From Bathynomus jamesi (Eukaryota > Arthropoda > Malacostraca > Isopoda > Cirolanidae), in assembly GCA_023014485.1 (NCBI GenBank), contig JAJOZX010009464.1, forward strand, positions 38,501 to 102,500: a stretch of 64,000 nucleotides of DNA. Reading direction: 5' to 3'. The notes under the pieces were generated by a model. The model made no database searches. It saw only the letters and a program-made list of their open reading frames with translations, and was not told where the DNA came from. Shown here one piece after another: positions 34,024 to 44,634 of this stretch. Position 1 is the stretch's first letter. Each line of letters starts with the position of its first letter. The position numbers and the translations under genes were made by a program.

Positions 34024-34148
34024 CACATTCGGTTGCTTTATACACATTCTGCGCATGTCGTGAATGACATTATTTTAGGAGTTCGAGTCAGGTGTTACGG
34101 TTGGCCTTCATTTGAATAAGTTTTTAGGTAAACGCGAACTGATTTTTA
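33365..34148. other. No recognised gene; (GT)n
   Basis: AAAGTTAC triplication near 33515, (CAA)n near 33828 and a (GT)n run at 33986-34022. Otherwise nothing recognisable. Confidence 0.5.
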
Positions 34149-34390
34149 CAGTGATGCTCATAAATATTCGTACAAAGAAATATTGAAGTTATATTCGTCC
34201 TTATCTTTTGTACCATGAATAGGAAAGTTATTAAGAGTTTACCATCATTCGTCTGGAAAATTTTTAATAAATGAAAAAACAATTAGTTTAACTCCAACAT
34301 ATAATGCAAAACATCATAGAATTTGTGGGAAATAAAAAGGAGGAATATAACTAAAATAGTTTTCTGTACGAATACTTATGAGCGCCACTG
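34149..34390. mobile_element. Tc1-type MITE
   Basis: Ends CAGTGATGCTCATAAATATTC and, inverted, CAGTGGCGCTCATAAGTATTC, both then continuing GTAC. CAGTG(G)xGCTCATAA is a classic Tc1-like terminus. TA precedes the left end; AA follows the right. Confidence 0.85.
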
Positions 34391-34398
34391 AATATTTT

Positions 34399-34682
34399 AC
34401 AGGGAATCTGTGTAACTAGGGATTTCATGAAATCCCTAAAATGTTCATGGAGTTCGTGTAAGGTTAAATCGTGATATTTTCGTTAAACTTACGGGAAATT
34501 ATTGAATGACCGGTTAGGTTAATTGAATGCCCGGTTAGGTCAACTGTATGCCCTTGATGATTCGTTAGGTTAAGTCGTGACATTTTCGTTAAAACTAACG
34601 AAAATATCACGACTTAACCTTATATGAAATCCCTGAACATTTTAGGGATTTCATGAAATCCCTAGCTACACAGATTCCCTGT
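34399..34682. mobile_element. F1-related element with different ends
   Basis: The termini ACAGGGAATCTGTGTAACTA and its complement carry an inner palindrome AGGGATTTCATGAAATCCCT on both sides. The inside keeps F1 material (TTAGGTTAAGTCGTGACATT, CTGTATGCCCTTGATGATT, AACGAAAATATCACGACTTA). The ends are unlike the GGATCACC ends, so the F1 core sits in a new terminal frame. Confidence 0.75.
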
Positions 34683-34689
34683 AACATAT

Positions 34690-36440
34690 ATACCTCGTAA
34701 CCTCGTAGCAGTTCCGGGCGTTGGTCTCTCTTCACATGAAGGTCACGCTGGTGGCCCCACCTCTAGGGCTGGCCTGGTGGAGGAGCGAGTTGCTCTCTTG
34801 CAATCTCCATCGTATGTAGCCAGGCACACCCACTCATCTGGTACCGTCCTGAGCCAGGCGTCATCTTCTTTTGAAGAATTCTACCTTGACCCAGTAATGT
34901 TTCTGATCTCCTTTAGAAGCTGGTTGAATAGTCTTGGGCCCCTGACACCCAAGCTATTTTCCATTAGGGTTGAAAGTGTCTCTTGTCTGGCCTTTAGTTT
35001 GGGAACACTACACATTCTACCTTTCCTATTTTCCACTGGTGTTTGGGTGGTTACTGGGTTCAGCTTGAGGTCAGGTACCAGTTTTTCCATTATTTTCTAT
35101 GTGTAAATTATGGTGTACCCCTCTCTTCGTCTTTCCAGTGAATATAGATTTAATTTAAGAAGTCTTTCCCAGTAGTTGGGTTCTTTGCAGCCATCAATCG
35201 TAGCTGTGAATATCCTTAATTTCTTCTAGTTTATCAGTTTTCCTTTTTATATGGGGACGTCAAGACGGAGCAGTATTCAACTTTTTGCATGATCAGTGTT
35301 TACAGTAGGGGAATCATTACTGTCTTGTCCCTTCCTTTAAAGGTTCTCAGTACCTGTCCCGCGACTGTTTTTGCTTTGTTTATCGCTATCTGAGTTTGTG
35401 TCTCAAATTTCGCATCATTGATCATTATAATCCCTAAATCTATTGCTTTCTTGTTTCTCTGAATTTCCTGTCTATCTGGGGCATAATATGCTGTCTGTTT
35501 TACCTCCTCATTTCTCCCACCATATTTCAAGGATTGAAATTTCTCGGTGTTTAGTTTCATGTTGTTGTCTTCTCACCATTTGTATAATCTGTTCGTCCCC
35601 TTGTAGGGCCTCCACCCGTTCTGCATTACTTATTTTTCTGCTGATTTTTGTTGGTTACTTCACTGTCTATGTCTGTTAGCATGATGATGAATAGGAGTAG
35701 GGCCAGTACTATTCCTTGTGGTATTGAGCTGGGTAGCTGGGTACTTCCGATTCTGATGATGATGTACATTGGATTGTTACGACCTGCAGACGTTCTCTGA
35801 GGAAATTGTAGATCCATTTTCCCACTTTGCCTGTTATTCCCATGAGTTTCATTTTACGTGCTATGATGTCATGAATACATTTGTCAAAGGCTTTAACAAA
35901 ATCCATGTATATAACATTGTAGTGTTCATTGCTTTCAAGTGCGTCTAGGATATTGTTATAGTGCTATATTAGTTGTGATAGGCGCGATCTTTCCGATCGG
36001 AATCCCTGCTGGTTTTCATTGAGCCTTTCCAGTGTTTCCAAGAAATCATAGATTTTCTCTCTAATCGTTCAAATATTTTGGTGAGATGGGACGGCAATGA
36101 CACTGGTCTATAGTTCTTTGCTTGAGATCTATCCCATCCTTTATACATGCATAGGGACAATGTTTGCTCTTTTCAGGATGCTCGGTATTTCCCCAGTGTT
36201 CAGAGATCTTCATATCCAGTAAAAAAGGTGTAGCTATTTCATTTTTACAGTTTTTAATCAATAATGCGTTCCATTTGTCCGGACCTGTAACTGAATGTGA
36301 TTTCATTTGTCATATAGCTCGCGCTATATCTTCTTGGGTAAAATCAAACTCTGTTATACAATCTCCTTGCAATTTCTCTTCGAAGAATACATTTCTGTCA
36401 GGTCCCAAATTGATCTCGGAACTTATCATAATCTCGGAAC
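34690..36440 (-). pseudogene. LINE family L2a, copy 1 (RT fragments)
   Basis: Minus-strand blocks, in order: PDKWNALLIKNCKNE near 36290, NYRPVSLPSHLTKIFERL near 36110, DFVKAFDKCIHDIIARKMK near 35900, GKVGKWIYNFLRERLQVV near 35820, MKLNTEKFQSLKYGG near 35555, DLGIIMINDAKFETQTQIA near 35430, and the C-terminal ENRKGRMCSVPKLKARQE near 35030. The catalytic FADD block is lost. The 3' end (AGAGACCAACGCC... to ACGAGGT) runs into a (TA)-rich end, as in copy 2 at 56396-58115. Many frameshifts; inactive. Confidence 0.85.
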
Positions 36441-36452
36441 TTATCGCCTCTT

Positions 36453-36463
<11 letters not shown>

Positions 36464-36495
<32 letters not shown>

Positions 36496-36627
36496 ATTAC
36501 AAACATGGTTAGATAGACCAGCCATGAGTGGATCCTAGGGTCTTTGTTGGTCTGAAACATTATAACATCATCCGTTTTCTCTCTCTCGTCTTGCGCGGAA
36601 TATCTCCTATACAAGCGTCGTTCTTTA

Positions 36628-36681
<54 letters not shown>

Positions 36682-36730
36682 ATAATTATATATATAATAT
36701 ATATATAATATATTATTATCTGAAACTAGT
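36464..36730. repeat. (TA)n tracts and repeat X end
   Basis: TA runs at 36456-36485 and 36632-36720 flank a piece (GAGTGGATCCTAGGGTCTTTG, 36525-36545) matching the end of repeat X. Confidence 0.7.
36570..36632 (+). repeat. Direct repeat D, copy 1
   Basis: CTTGCGCGGAATATCTCCTA, then AAGCGTCGTTCTTTA, recurs at 37587-37650 about 1 kb downstream. It could be paired LTR-like or target-derived sequence; no TG...CA ends were found. Confidence 0.6.
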
Positions 36731-37240
36731 TTCGCGAGTCACGTTTATTACAGTTAAATTAAAATACTGACATAGTAAAGCAAGTTTAGGGTATGTCAAA
36801 TGAATGCAAAGTCATTTATATAAATCAGGTTTGCCAAACATACTAATTATCGTACTTTGCTCTCCCCGATAACAAATATTAAATAAGCTAAAAGACCTTA
36901 GGGCCACTCCCGACCCTGAAGACTTGATCGAATAGGAGACCCTCTTACGAGCCAAGCTCCGGAGACCCTCCACCTCGAAGCCAAGAATCTCGAGACCCTC
37001 GAAGGGCGAGTCAAGAATCTAGAGCCTTTGAAGAAGTCCCAAGGGATATACCCGAGAGAGCTCCGTCCCAATCTGCCTTCCACACCAACCTCACTCTCGA
37101 GACTCGCTGACTCGCCTTCTCCTGTTATTCATGCATAATCCTTTGAGGGGTTATTAGAGGGGAACAAAGGATACTTCAGATGGAATGATTTTTAGAACCT
37201 TTATGACATCAATACTAAAAAAACAACAAAAAAAACCAGT
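36731..37240. other. No recognised gene
   Basis: A GAGACCCTC(G/C)A phrase is repeated with changes between 36940 and 37030. Nothing else identifiable. Confidence 0.45.
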
Positions 37241-37476
37241 TGTTAGGTCGGGTACACACAGGATTGTCTTGCGACTCACGACTGACGACTTGGGTCGTGA
37301 CGACTCAAGTCGCGCGTGATTTTTACATTGATAGAATGGGAGCCCCGCACACTGCAGCGACCACGACGCGATTCTGGGGAATTCTGTCAATGTAAAATCG
37401 CGACACGCGACTTGAGTCGTTACGACCCAAGTCGTCCAGAGTCGCAGCAAGACGTTCTTGCGTGCGGCCAGCCTTA
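37241..37476. mobile_element. Fold-back MITE
   Basis: The right end, inverted, reads TTAAGGCTGGCCGCACGCAAG and the left TTAGGTCGGGTACACACAGG. The inner arms pair over GACTTGGGTCGTGACGACTC and AAGTCGCGCGTGATTTTACA-like blocks. The CTGGCCGCACGCAAG style occurs in hAT MITEs of other animals. No clean target duplication. Confidence 0.65.
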
Positions 37477-37586
37477 ATGTTTGCGCGTGGGAGAGGAAAA
37501 ATCAATGAAAGGCCTCAAAAGTCTTAAACCTAATTTATATTCAATGTGAAAAGTTGATATCGTGACGTAATAACTATATTTTTTCA

Positions 37587-37650
37587 TTTGTTCGTTCTCC
37601 CTCCTCATCTTGCGCGGAATGTTCTCCTATATAAGCGTCGTTCTTTATGT
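37587..37650 (+). repeat. Direct repeat D, copy 2
   Basis: See 36570-36632; TTGCGCGGAATGTTCTCCTA, then AAGCGTCGTTCTTTATG. Confidence 0.6.
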
Positions 37651-37937
37651 TAATTATACTGCGTGTTCTTTGCAGTTGAAATATATATATATATATATGT
37701 AGGAATCGATCGCCCACTTCCCTCCCGACACCATCTTACTTTCCTTCTACAATTCTACATCCCACTTAATCCCGAAGGAGTGTTAACCACAGTTTCATTA
37801 ATAGTTTTTCAGTTCTTGTTGGTAAGGGAACCGCGAAGCAAAAACTTATTTCGTAAATACCAACATGATGATTGAAAGCCAAGATGATGTAAACCCATTC
37901 CATGAAGTCTTACCTAAAAAAGTGTTTATCTTATATA

Positions 37938-38843
37938 CAGGGCGTCCCAAAAAAATGTATACACACTTTAACAGCTGATAGCTCAATTGATGTTTCTTTC
38001 TTTCCAAGTTAAACCCATTAGAATTAATAATGGCAGTCAGACTAAGCTTTGAACAAAGGAAATTCATTCTAAAATGCTACTGGAAGTGTGAAAACGCAGT
38101 TGAAGTGCAAAGACAGTTTAGGAGGGAGTTTCAAACAGATCCACCAACGCGACTTACCATCACTCGAATTAGAGATAAGTTTGAAGCCGATGGAACTGTT
38201 CAGAATGTCCACAAGAAGCGTTCCGGAAGACCACGGACATCGACAAGCCCCACAAAGCAAGAAAGGGTACTGGAAACGTATCACCAAAGTCCAAGAAAAT
38301 CTGTGCGGCAAGCGAGTCGTGAGGTAGGAATTTCAGAATCGTCTGTCCAACGCATTTTGAAGCGCTGTCAATGGAAAAGTTACATTCCAAGATTAGTCCA
38401 TGCTATTAATGAAGATGATCCGGACCGAAGAGTGGAGTATTGCGAGTGGTACTTGGCACGATGTGGATGTGGATTGGACGAAGGGTTTTCGTAGAATACC
38501 CTCCGCGTTCACCAGACCTCACACCACTAGACTTTTTTTTATGGGGATACTTAAAAGACAAAGTCTACGCTATAAAACCTGCAACAGTCGCTGAATTGAG
38601 AGCAGCCATTGAACGAGAATGCACACAAATAACAAACGAAATGTTTCGTGATGTTTGCGATTCCATTGCTTCGCGTTATCAGCAGTGCCTGGACCAGAAC
38701 GGACGTCAGTTTGAAAACAGGCGTTGACAAAACAATTAAATAATGTCTGTAGATTCTATTACATTTTGAAAATGAAATGTATTTTAATAAACACTGCCTT
38801 TATAATTATTTAAAGTGTGTATACATTTTTTTGGGACGCCCTG
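37938..38843 (+). mobile_element. mariner/IS630-type element, internally deleted
   Basis: The ends CAGGGCGTCCCAAAAAAATG and, inverted, CAGGGCGTCCCAAAAAAATG match perfectly and continue TATACACACTTTAA. TA flanks both sides. About 900 bp compared with the 1.3-1.7 kb usual for complete elements. Confidence 0.95.
38030..38727 (+). pseudogene. mariner-like transposase, central deletion
   Basis: The ATG lies in [18 protein letters not shown]. The N-terminal part is a DUF4817-like helix-turn-helix ([12 protein letters not shown], then [17 protein letters not shown]), a linker with [10 protein letters not shown], and a second HTH ([20 protein letters not shown]). After residue ~150 the frame jumps near 38465. 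The downstream frame gives YPPRSPDLTPLDFFLWGYL, which holds the third catalytic acid, and the C-terminal tail ending QFENRR. The segment with the first two catalytic aspartates is missing. The element could still be mobilised in trans because its ends are perfect. Confidence 0.9.
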
Positions 38844-38853
38844 TATATATATA

Positions 38854-39189
38854 CAGGGTGGCGCAAAAGTCGCGCATCATAGTAATTTCCATTGTTGACT
38901 ATAATATAGTATTTTATTTCTTCTATAAGGTAAAGAATGGCTACGAAATTAACAATAGATGAGAGCGTGAGCTTGGTTTTAGTGTATGGAATACCAGTTA
39001 CTACAAATCGATGAATCGGTACAGAATTTAAATTCTGCGCCGATTCATCGATTTGTAGTAGGCCTACTTAGTATTCCATACACTAAAACCAAGCTCACCC
39101 TCTCGTCTATTGTTAATTTCGTAGCCTTAAAGAAAAAAAAATATAGTCAACACTGAAAATTCCTATGATGCACGATTTTTGCACCACCC

Positions 39190-39191
<2 letters not shown>
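38854..39191. mobile_element. Fold-back made from a mariner 5' end
   Basis: Both arms start CAGGGTGG(C/T)GCAAAAxTCG and extend about 165 bp. Each arm includes a translation start reading MATKLTIDESVSLVLVYG, i.e. mariner 5' UTR plus the first transposase codons, arranged head to head. TA precedes the left end; TG follows the right. It lies 10 bp from the previous element. Confidence 0.85.
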
Positions 39192-39220
<29 letters not shown>

Positions 39221-39659
39221 TAATCGATGCATTGATAGCGTATTATCATCTTTCCACATAAAACATCATTCCACCCATACGCCTATTTCAGGTGCTCGCA
39301 GCTCGCAGCAGCATTGCCAAACAAATAGGGGTCAATGTACTGACGAGACTTCCTTAAGTGGTTCACACCACTGAAAGCAACAATGTTCCGTGTTAGCTTA
39401 ATCCAAAGAACATCCAAATCTGTATTCGTTTTCGTGCAATTTTCTACAGGAGCAAGATGTATAGCAAGTGTGTGTGTGTTTTTTCCCCTAAAGCATCATA
39501 AAATTACCCGTATCAAGCACACTCACACTCGTACTACTTTAGGCTTGCTCTACACAAATTGGACCAAAAATCATGGGTATCCACGATCGCAAACCGTCCG
39601 TATACAGGCCTGTGTTTACTTTATAATAATACAGTATTTTTTATACTGTATATCTGTAG

Positions 39660-39784
39660 ACTCAACACGGAAATACACTGTATTTGTAAACTCAACCCGG
39701 AAATACACTGTATTTGTAAACTCAACACGGAAATACACTGTATTTGTAAACTCAACACGGAAATACACTGTATTTGTAAACTCA
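39660..39784 (+). repeat. 30-bp tandem repeat, about 4 units
   Basis: The unit is CTCAACACGGAAATACACTG followed by TATTTGTAAA. Ten codons per unit keep the frame open in several registers, giving repeated NSTRKYTVFV. Confidence 0.95.
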
Positions 39785-40174
39785 AACAGTAAAGAATTTA
39801 AAAACAACTACAGTACGTCTCAAGGTGGAAAATGAAGGATGTGGTTTTTTATCGGGTGGTCCCCGGTGACCCGTTCGTGGGTGGTGGCAAATATCATTTG
39901 ACGATGAACAGGATGTACTTTAGACAAATATTAAGCAAAATGGATGGTAGATTACCACCCACAATAACCAATGAATGCGCGGGGTGGTTAATACACGAGC
40001 GTGGTTATTCCGTAGTTGGTAGCGTGATTTTATCTTATGTTTATGTTTGTGTAATTTACTCAGCACTTAAGAATTGAATAAATCGTACAAAACTTGTCAT
40101 CTGTTTAACGTCGTGTGTAATGTCACTTATAGATCATTGTATTACTCAGTATCATTGTCACTATATATATACAC
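39785..40174. other. Unrecognised; one short open frame
   Basis: A frame of 81 codons at 39832-40077 (MKDVVFYRVVPGDPFVGGG at its start) is followed directly by AATAAA, but there is no homology I recognise, and it follows a tandem repeat. I would not call it a gene. Confidence 0.3.
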
Positions 40175-40460
40175 ACATATACACTTTAGGTTACTTTAGG
40201 TGAGTTTGAACGACGGTTCAGGATCGACCTGCAGTCGACCCTTGGGCAGTATCCCGCCTCATTTGCGGGATTTGGCAAAGGAGTGAATTGCTTCTCTGAT
40301 CTCCTCCTGCCCTCGTAGCCAGCCACGCATGGCTGGTCAGGGACTTCGCAGAGGAATCTGTCCAGCTGGTTCTTGAAGTTATTCAGGCTGGAGATTCCTC
40401 ACTTCTTTTGGTAGGACATTGAAAAGCTTTGGGCCTCGTATTCTGAGGGTATGTTCCATC
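40175..40460 (-). mobile_element. LINE L1a 3'-tail fragment
   Basis: It matches the 3' ends at 18690 and 29008 (TTTGCGGGATTTGGCAAAGG, then CCCTCGTAGCCAGCCACGCA, then ATTCTGAGGGTATGTTCCAT) and ends in (TA)n on both sides. Confidence 0.85.
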
Positions 40461-40940
40461 CTATATATATATATATATAATTATAAACTCCAACTGAAAA
40501 AAGGAAAAACGAAAACATTTTAAGTTTTAATCGTATGTTCACATGTTAAAAGGAAACATGGGGTTACGTTATATAATTTGTAGAAAACTGGAAAGGCCTG
40601 GGAACGGAGGAATTTACCTCGCATGAGGAATCATTAAAAGGATTTTAGCACCTGGATTTCATGCTCAATATAGGCCCACTTATCCCACGGCCTTATTAAG
40701 ATAGAATTATTTTAGCAAAATGGAAAAGAATCCCCTACGAGATCTTTTCTCTCTCGTTCTCGACCAACCTCTCTCGATCTTCGGTTCGAGCTCTCTCTTC
40801 GACTCCTTTCAACTCCCTCGACTCCTTGTCTGCGCTGCGCTCTCCGTTTTATAGCGCCTCTCAGGACCATAGATTTCTAGTTCACATTTCGCGTCCAGTC
40901 AAAGTTTCCTTAATTCGTTTTGTACACATTCCTAGAACTT
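40461..40940. other. No recognised gene
   Basis: Pyrimidine-rich around 40740-40850 (CTCTC/CGACTC). Nothing identifiable. Confidence 0.45.
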
Positions 40941-40944
40941 TGAC

Positions 40945-41152
40945 ATTTTAAATGTATTTAAATACATTTAAATACATTTAAATAATTTTTTAAATACATT
41001 TAAGTACATTTAAATAAATTTTTAAATACATTTTAATACATTTAAATAAATTTTTAAATACATTTAAATACATTTAAATAAATTTTTAAATACATTTAAA
41101 TACATTTAAATAAATTTTTAAATACATTTAAATACATTTAAATACAATCAAC
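40945..41152 (+). repeat. ATTTAAATAC tandem array
   Basis: It is built of ATTTAAATAC (10 bp) and ATTTAAATAAATTTTTAAAT variants in a higher-order unit of about 35 bp. Very AT-rich and self-complementary. Confidence 0.95.
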
Positions 41153-41625
41153 TACATAAACGTTTTAATTTATCATAACTGTTTTGCATTATTTTTAAGT
41201 ACTTAAATGAACCTATTATCCTATTACGGTCAATTTATAATTAAATTACTATAATCTATGAGACTGAATTCCAAACAATTATTTTGGCTGTCGGGGATTC
41301 ACAAGTGCGCTCTATTGGAGGAAATTATAGGCACATTCTGACTGTTACTAAAAATAAAAAACACCAATGGCTGAAAAGCCTGGCGTGACCCGAAATAACT
41401 GGCGCATTCGCAGTTTAGCCAAACTCTACATGTTACAAACTTGTGCGTCGTTACGTAAGATATTCGACCTGTGCAAGGCTATATTGTATTCATCATAACT
41501 AGTGATGGCCTATTTTTATCTTAATCAGTACTATTTATGTCAAAATTTTACTATATTGTACCTAAGTTTGATCGTTAATATATAATTATCATAGTTTACA
41601 AAATTTTTGACTCTCAACAAATAAG
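41153..41625. other. No recognised gene
   Basis: AT-rich; nothing I can support. Confidence 0.45.
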
Positions 41626-41862
41626 AGAGTTACCATATTTGAACTTTCAAAAAAAGGGACACTCTGGAGAGGTGGGTGGGTGTATCTGTACCAATATCTA
41701 CCAACATACGTTATATTAATGTGTTACATATACTGTATACTACATGTCGTCTACATTGAGTATTTATAAATAAGAATAAGTGTTATGGCCTCAAAAATCA
41801 ATGTTATAATCATTCAAATTTCCCGGACATGTCCTGGAAAAACCGGGCGTATGGTAACCCTA
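41626..41862. mobile_element. hAT-type MITE (TAGGGTTACCAT ends)
   Basis: The right end, inverted, reads TAGGGTTACCATACGCCCGG and the left AGAGTTACCATATTTGAA. The flanks CAAATAAG and CAAATAAC are a 7/8 duplication. Confidence 0.75.
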
Positions 41863-42062
41863 CAAATAACCTAAAAAAATAAAAAATAAAAACCAAACCC
41901 AGAATAAAATTTGGAAAAACCTTTAACGCTTTATATTTTTTCCTCGTTATATTAGTTATAATTTCAATATTTCTCCAGTGTACCTCTTTATAATCTAATA
42001 ATTTAGTTTACCCTTCCTTATTACCGCAAGTATCATTGAGTTTTTTACTAGTACTATTTATT

Positions 42063-42878
42063 GGATCACCTGAAGATCAGGGCCCCCAGCCTTCTTTAGT
42101 TAGCTTTATAAGTAGGCTGACCATATTTCCTTGAGAAATATTACAAAAGTCGGTACTTGTGGGTTATCTGTCGCCACTTTTTAATATTTTTTTATTTATT
42201 TATTTTTATATATTAAGAGAAGAGGATTCTTTATACTGTACGGCATTGACGATTGGTTAGGTTAAGTCGTGCTAGTTTGGTTAAATACCGTTTTATTTAA
42301 CCAAACTAGCACGACTTAACCTAACCAATCGTCAATGCCGTACAGTATAAAGAATCCTCTTCTCTTAATATATAAAAATAACTAAATAAAAAAAATATTA
42401 AAAAGTTTTTTATTTAACCAAACTAGCACGACTTAACCTAACCAATCGTCAATGCCGTACAGTATAAAGAATCCTCTTCTCTTAATATATAAAAATAAAT
42501 AAATAAAAAAATATTAAAAAGTGGCGACAGATAACCCACAAGTACCCAAAAGTCTTATAGGTTATGAATAATAATTTATGATTGACCAATATTAAAGTAT
42601 ATTTATAGTTTTTATTAAAAACGGGACAAAATTGACATTTTTATTAAAACGACGGGACGGCCAGGAAATATAAAACAAACGGTACTGTCCCGTTCAAAAC
42701 GGTACGTATGGTCAGCCTATTTATAAGGCCAACTAACGAAAATATCACGAACTAACCTAACCAATCGTCAAGGGTGTACAGTTGACCTAACGATTGGTTA
42801 GGTTAGGTCGTGATATTTTCGTTAGTTAGCCTTATAAGGCTAACTAGAGAAGGCTGGGCCATGATCTTCAGGTGATCC
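42063..42878. mobile_element. F1 palindromic MITE, copy 3, split by F3 insertion
   Basis: The left 42-50 bp (GGATCACCTGAAGATCAGGG to CTTTATAAG) and the right part (from 42720 to GGTGATCC at 42878) are one F1 element. The interruption duplicates TTTATAAG inside the F1 arm. Confidence 0.9.
42113..42719. mobile_element. F3 element nested in F1, 8-bp duplication
   Basis: The ends TAGGCTGACCATA and TATGGTCAGCCTA are flanked by a perfect TTTATAAG duplication. Inside, a long hairpin pairs GTGGGTTATCTGTCGCCAC, AAGAGAAGAGGATTCTTTAT and TACGGCATTGACGATTGGTT with their complements. One arm segment (TTTATTTAACCAAACTAGCA to TAAAAAG) is present a second time in tandem. The arm carries TTAACCTAACCAATCGTCAA, the same module as F1, F2 and the Merlin remnant. 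Confidence 0.9.
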
Positions 42879-42888
42879 CTATTATTAT

Positions 42889-43110
42889 GAAGCAAGTGTA
42901 GTTTACGTCCCCCTGTGGTGCCTAGTGTAGTTTATGTTCCCCTACATTATCCTAGTGTAGTTTACGTTCCCCTACATTATCCTAGTGTAGTTTACGTTCC
43001 CCTACATTATTCTAGTGTAGTTTGCGTTCCCCAACTTTGTCCGCGTATGCCTAATCAAATAAAACGTTAAAACTAACGAAAATATTACGACTTAACCTAA
43101 CCAATCGTCA

Positions 43111-43167
<57 letters not shown>

Positions 43168-43340
43168 TGACGATTAGTTAGTTTAAGCCGTAATATTTTC
43201 GTTAGTTTTAACGTTTTATTTGATGGATTCATTTAGAAAATGTCTCCTAAAGATCCTAGTGTAGTTTACGTTCCCCAACTTTGACCTAGTGTAGTTTGTG
43301 TCCCCTTTTGTGTCAGGGGGACGTAAACTACACTTCCTCC
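42889..43340. mobile_element. F2 fold-back MITE, copy 1
   Basis: The ends GAAGCAAGTGTAGTTTACGT and ACGTAAACTACACTTCCTCC bracket, on the left, about four 30-bp units of CCTAGTGTAGTTTACGTTCC plus CCTACATTAT. The centre is a (TA)n loop flanked by the shared module AACGAAAATATTACGACTTA and CCTAACCAATCGTCAA. The flanks ATTATTAT and ATTATTAC match 7/8. Confidence 0.9.
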
Positions 43341-43390
43341 ATTATTACTACTGCATTATCATCATTACTATTACTATCATTACTATTATT

Positions 43391-43593
43391 GGAGCTATTG
43401 AAGAATAGGGACCCCAGCCTTCTTTAGTTAGGCTTATAAGGCTAACTAACGAAAATATCACGACCTAACCTAACCAATCGTTAGGTTAACTGTACGCCCT
43501 TGACGATCGGTTAGGTTAGGTCATGATATTTTCGTTAGTTAGCCTTATAAAGCTAACTAAAGAAGGCTGGGGTCCCTATTCTTCAATAGCTCC
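43391..43593. mobile_element. F1 copy 4 with exchanged terminal 20 bp
   Basis: The inside is standard F1, but both ends read GGAGCTATTGAAGAATAGGG in place of GGATCACCTGAAGATCAGGG. A perfect CTATTATT duplication flanks it. Both arms changed together. Confidence 0.9.
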
Positions 43594-43601
43594 CTATTAT
43601 T

Positions 43602-44477
43602 ATTACTATTGTTAGTATTGTTATCAATATTATTATTATCTTCATTAATACCTAGTTTCCTTCATTAAAGTTCGATTTTAACGGTTTGATTATAATTGTC
43701 CTTCGACTAAAGGTAACTTTACTCTTTTGTCTTTTTCTTCGAAACTTTATCCTATTATTAACTTCATTTCGCGTTCTACTGAGTTTGTATTTCCCTCCAC
43801 GCTCATATTTCCGTATCCCATTATAATATATACATATTTTATGTGCTTGAAACTGTATTTTAATATACATCTTTATATTTTAATTGCCCCCCCCCCTCAA
43901 TTACGTTTTGTGTCTCAAACTACTTTCTTTAATAGTATAGCGAGCAAAGGCCAAAGGACTCCTATTTCTTAAAAGTTTGTATTGTCATATCGTATCAATT
44001 TATTTTTATTTCATTTATTTATGTTTATACTCCTATATGATTCCCATATACAGACCCGTAGCCAGGGGGGTGGGGCGAATGACCCCCTCCCCCTTGACAG
44101 GTAAGGTCCACTTTTGTAACCATAGTTATAACTTATGATGTGATATAATACATAACATCATTTACTAAATAAACGCTTGCATTTTTGGGGCATTTTTTTT
44201 CTTTTGAAACATCACAAACTACTTTAAACTACTCTAAACTTAACTACTCTAAACTACTCTAAACTTAACTACAGTACTCTAAACCCCCTCCGCAATGACT
44301 AGGTCGTTGCACCAAAAGGTCTGCCTTTCTCCAATTTCCATTCCCCCATACACAAACACACACACACACACACACACCTCATAGCCTCTCTGTATACTTA
44401 TATATGTGTTTATCAGCATAAAAGCATGATGTGTACATATGAAGTATATATCTAAATTATTAGTGAATTCAGTTGTT
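43602..44477. other. No recognised gene; minor repeats
   Basis: ACTACTCTAAACTTA repeats lie at about 44220-44282 and (CA)n at 44354-44376. The phrase CCGTAGCCAGGGGGG near 44055 recalls a hAT end, but no partner was found. Confidence 0.45.
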
Positions 44478-44634
44478 GGATCACCTGAAGATCAGGGCCC
44501 CCAGCCTTCTTTAGTTAGCTTTATATAAGGCTAACTAACGAAAATATCACGACCTAAGTTAACCAATCGTCAAAGGCGTGCAGTTGACCTAACGATTGGT
44601 TAGGTTAGGTCGTGATATTTTCGCTAGTTAGCTT
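44478..44634. mobile_element. F1 copy 5 (right arm truncated)
   Basis: It starts GGATCACCTGAAGATCAGGG, runs through the module and centre, and stops at GTTAGCTT next to a Penelope fragment. Confidence 0.85.

Noticed and set aside
34777..35106. Plus-strand open frame of 109 codons
   Set aside because: It is antisense to the L2a LINE C-terminus, whose motifs read on the minus strand.
36570..37650. LTR retrotransposon
   Set aside because: No TG...CA ends, primer-binding site, polypurine tract or gag/pol coding between the direct repeats.
39383..40077. Host gene of about 150 or 81 codons near AATAAA
   Set aside because: The frame is kept open by a 30-bp tandem repeat, and no domain or splice structure supports it.
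40945..41152. CRISPR array
   Set aside because: Repeats are short, AT-only and without unique spacers; eukaryotic context.
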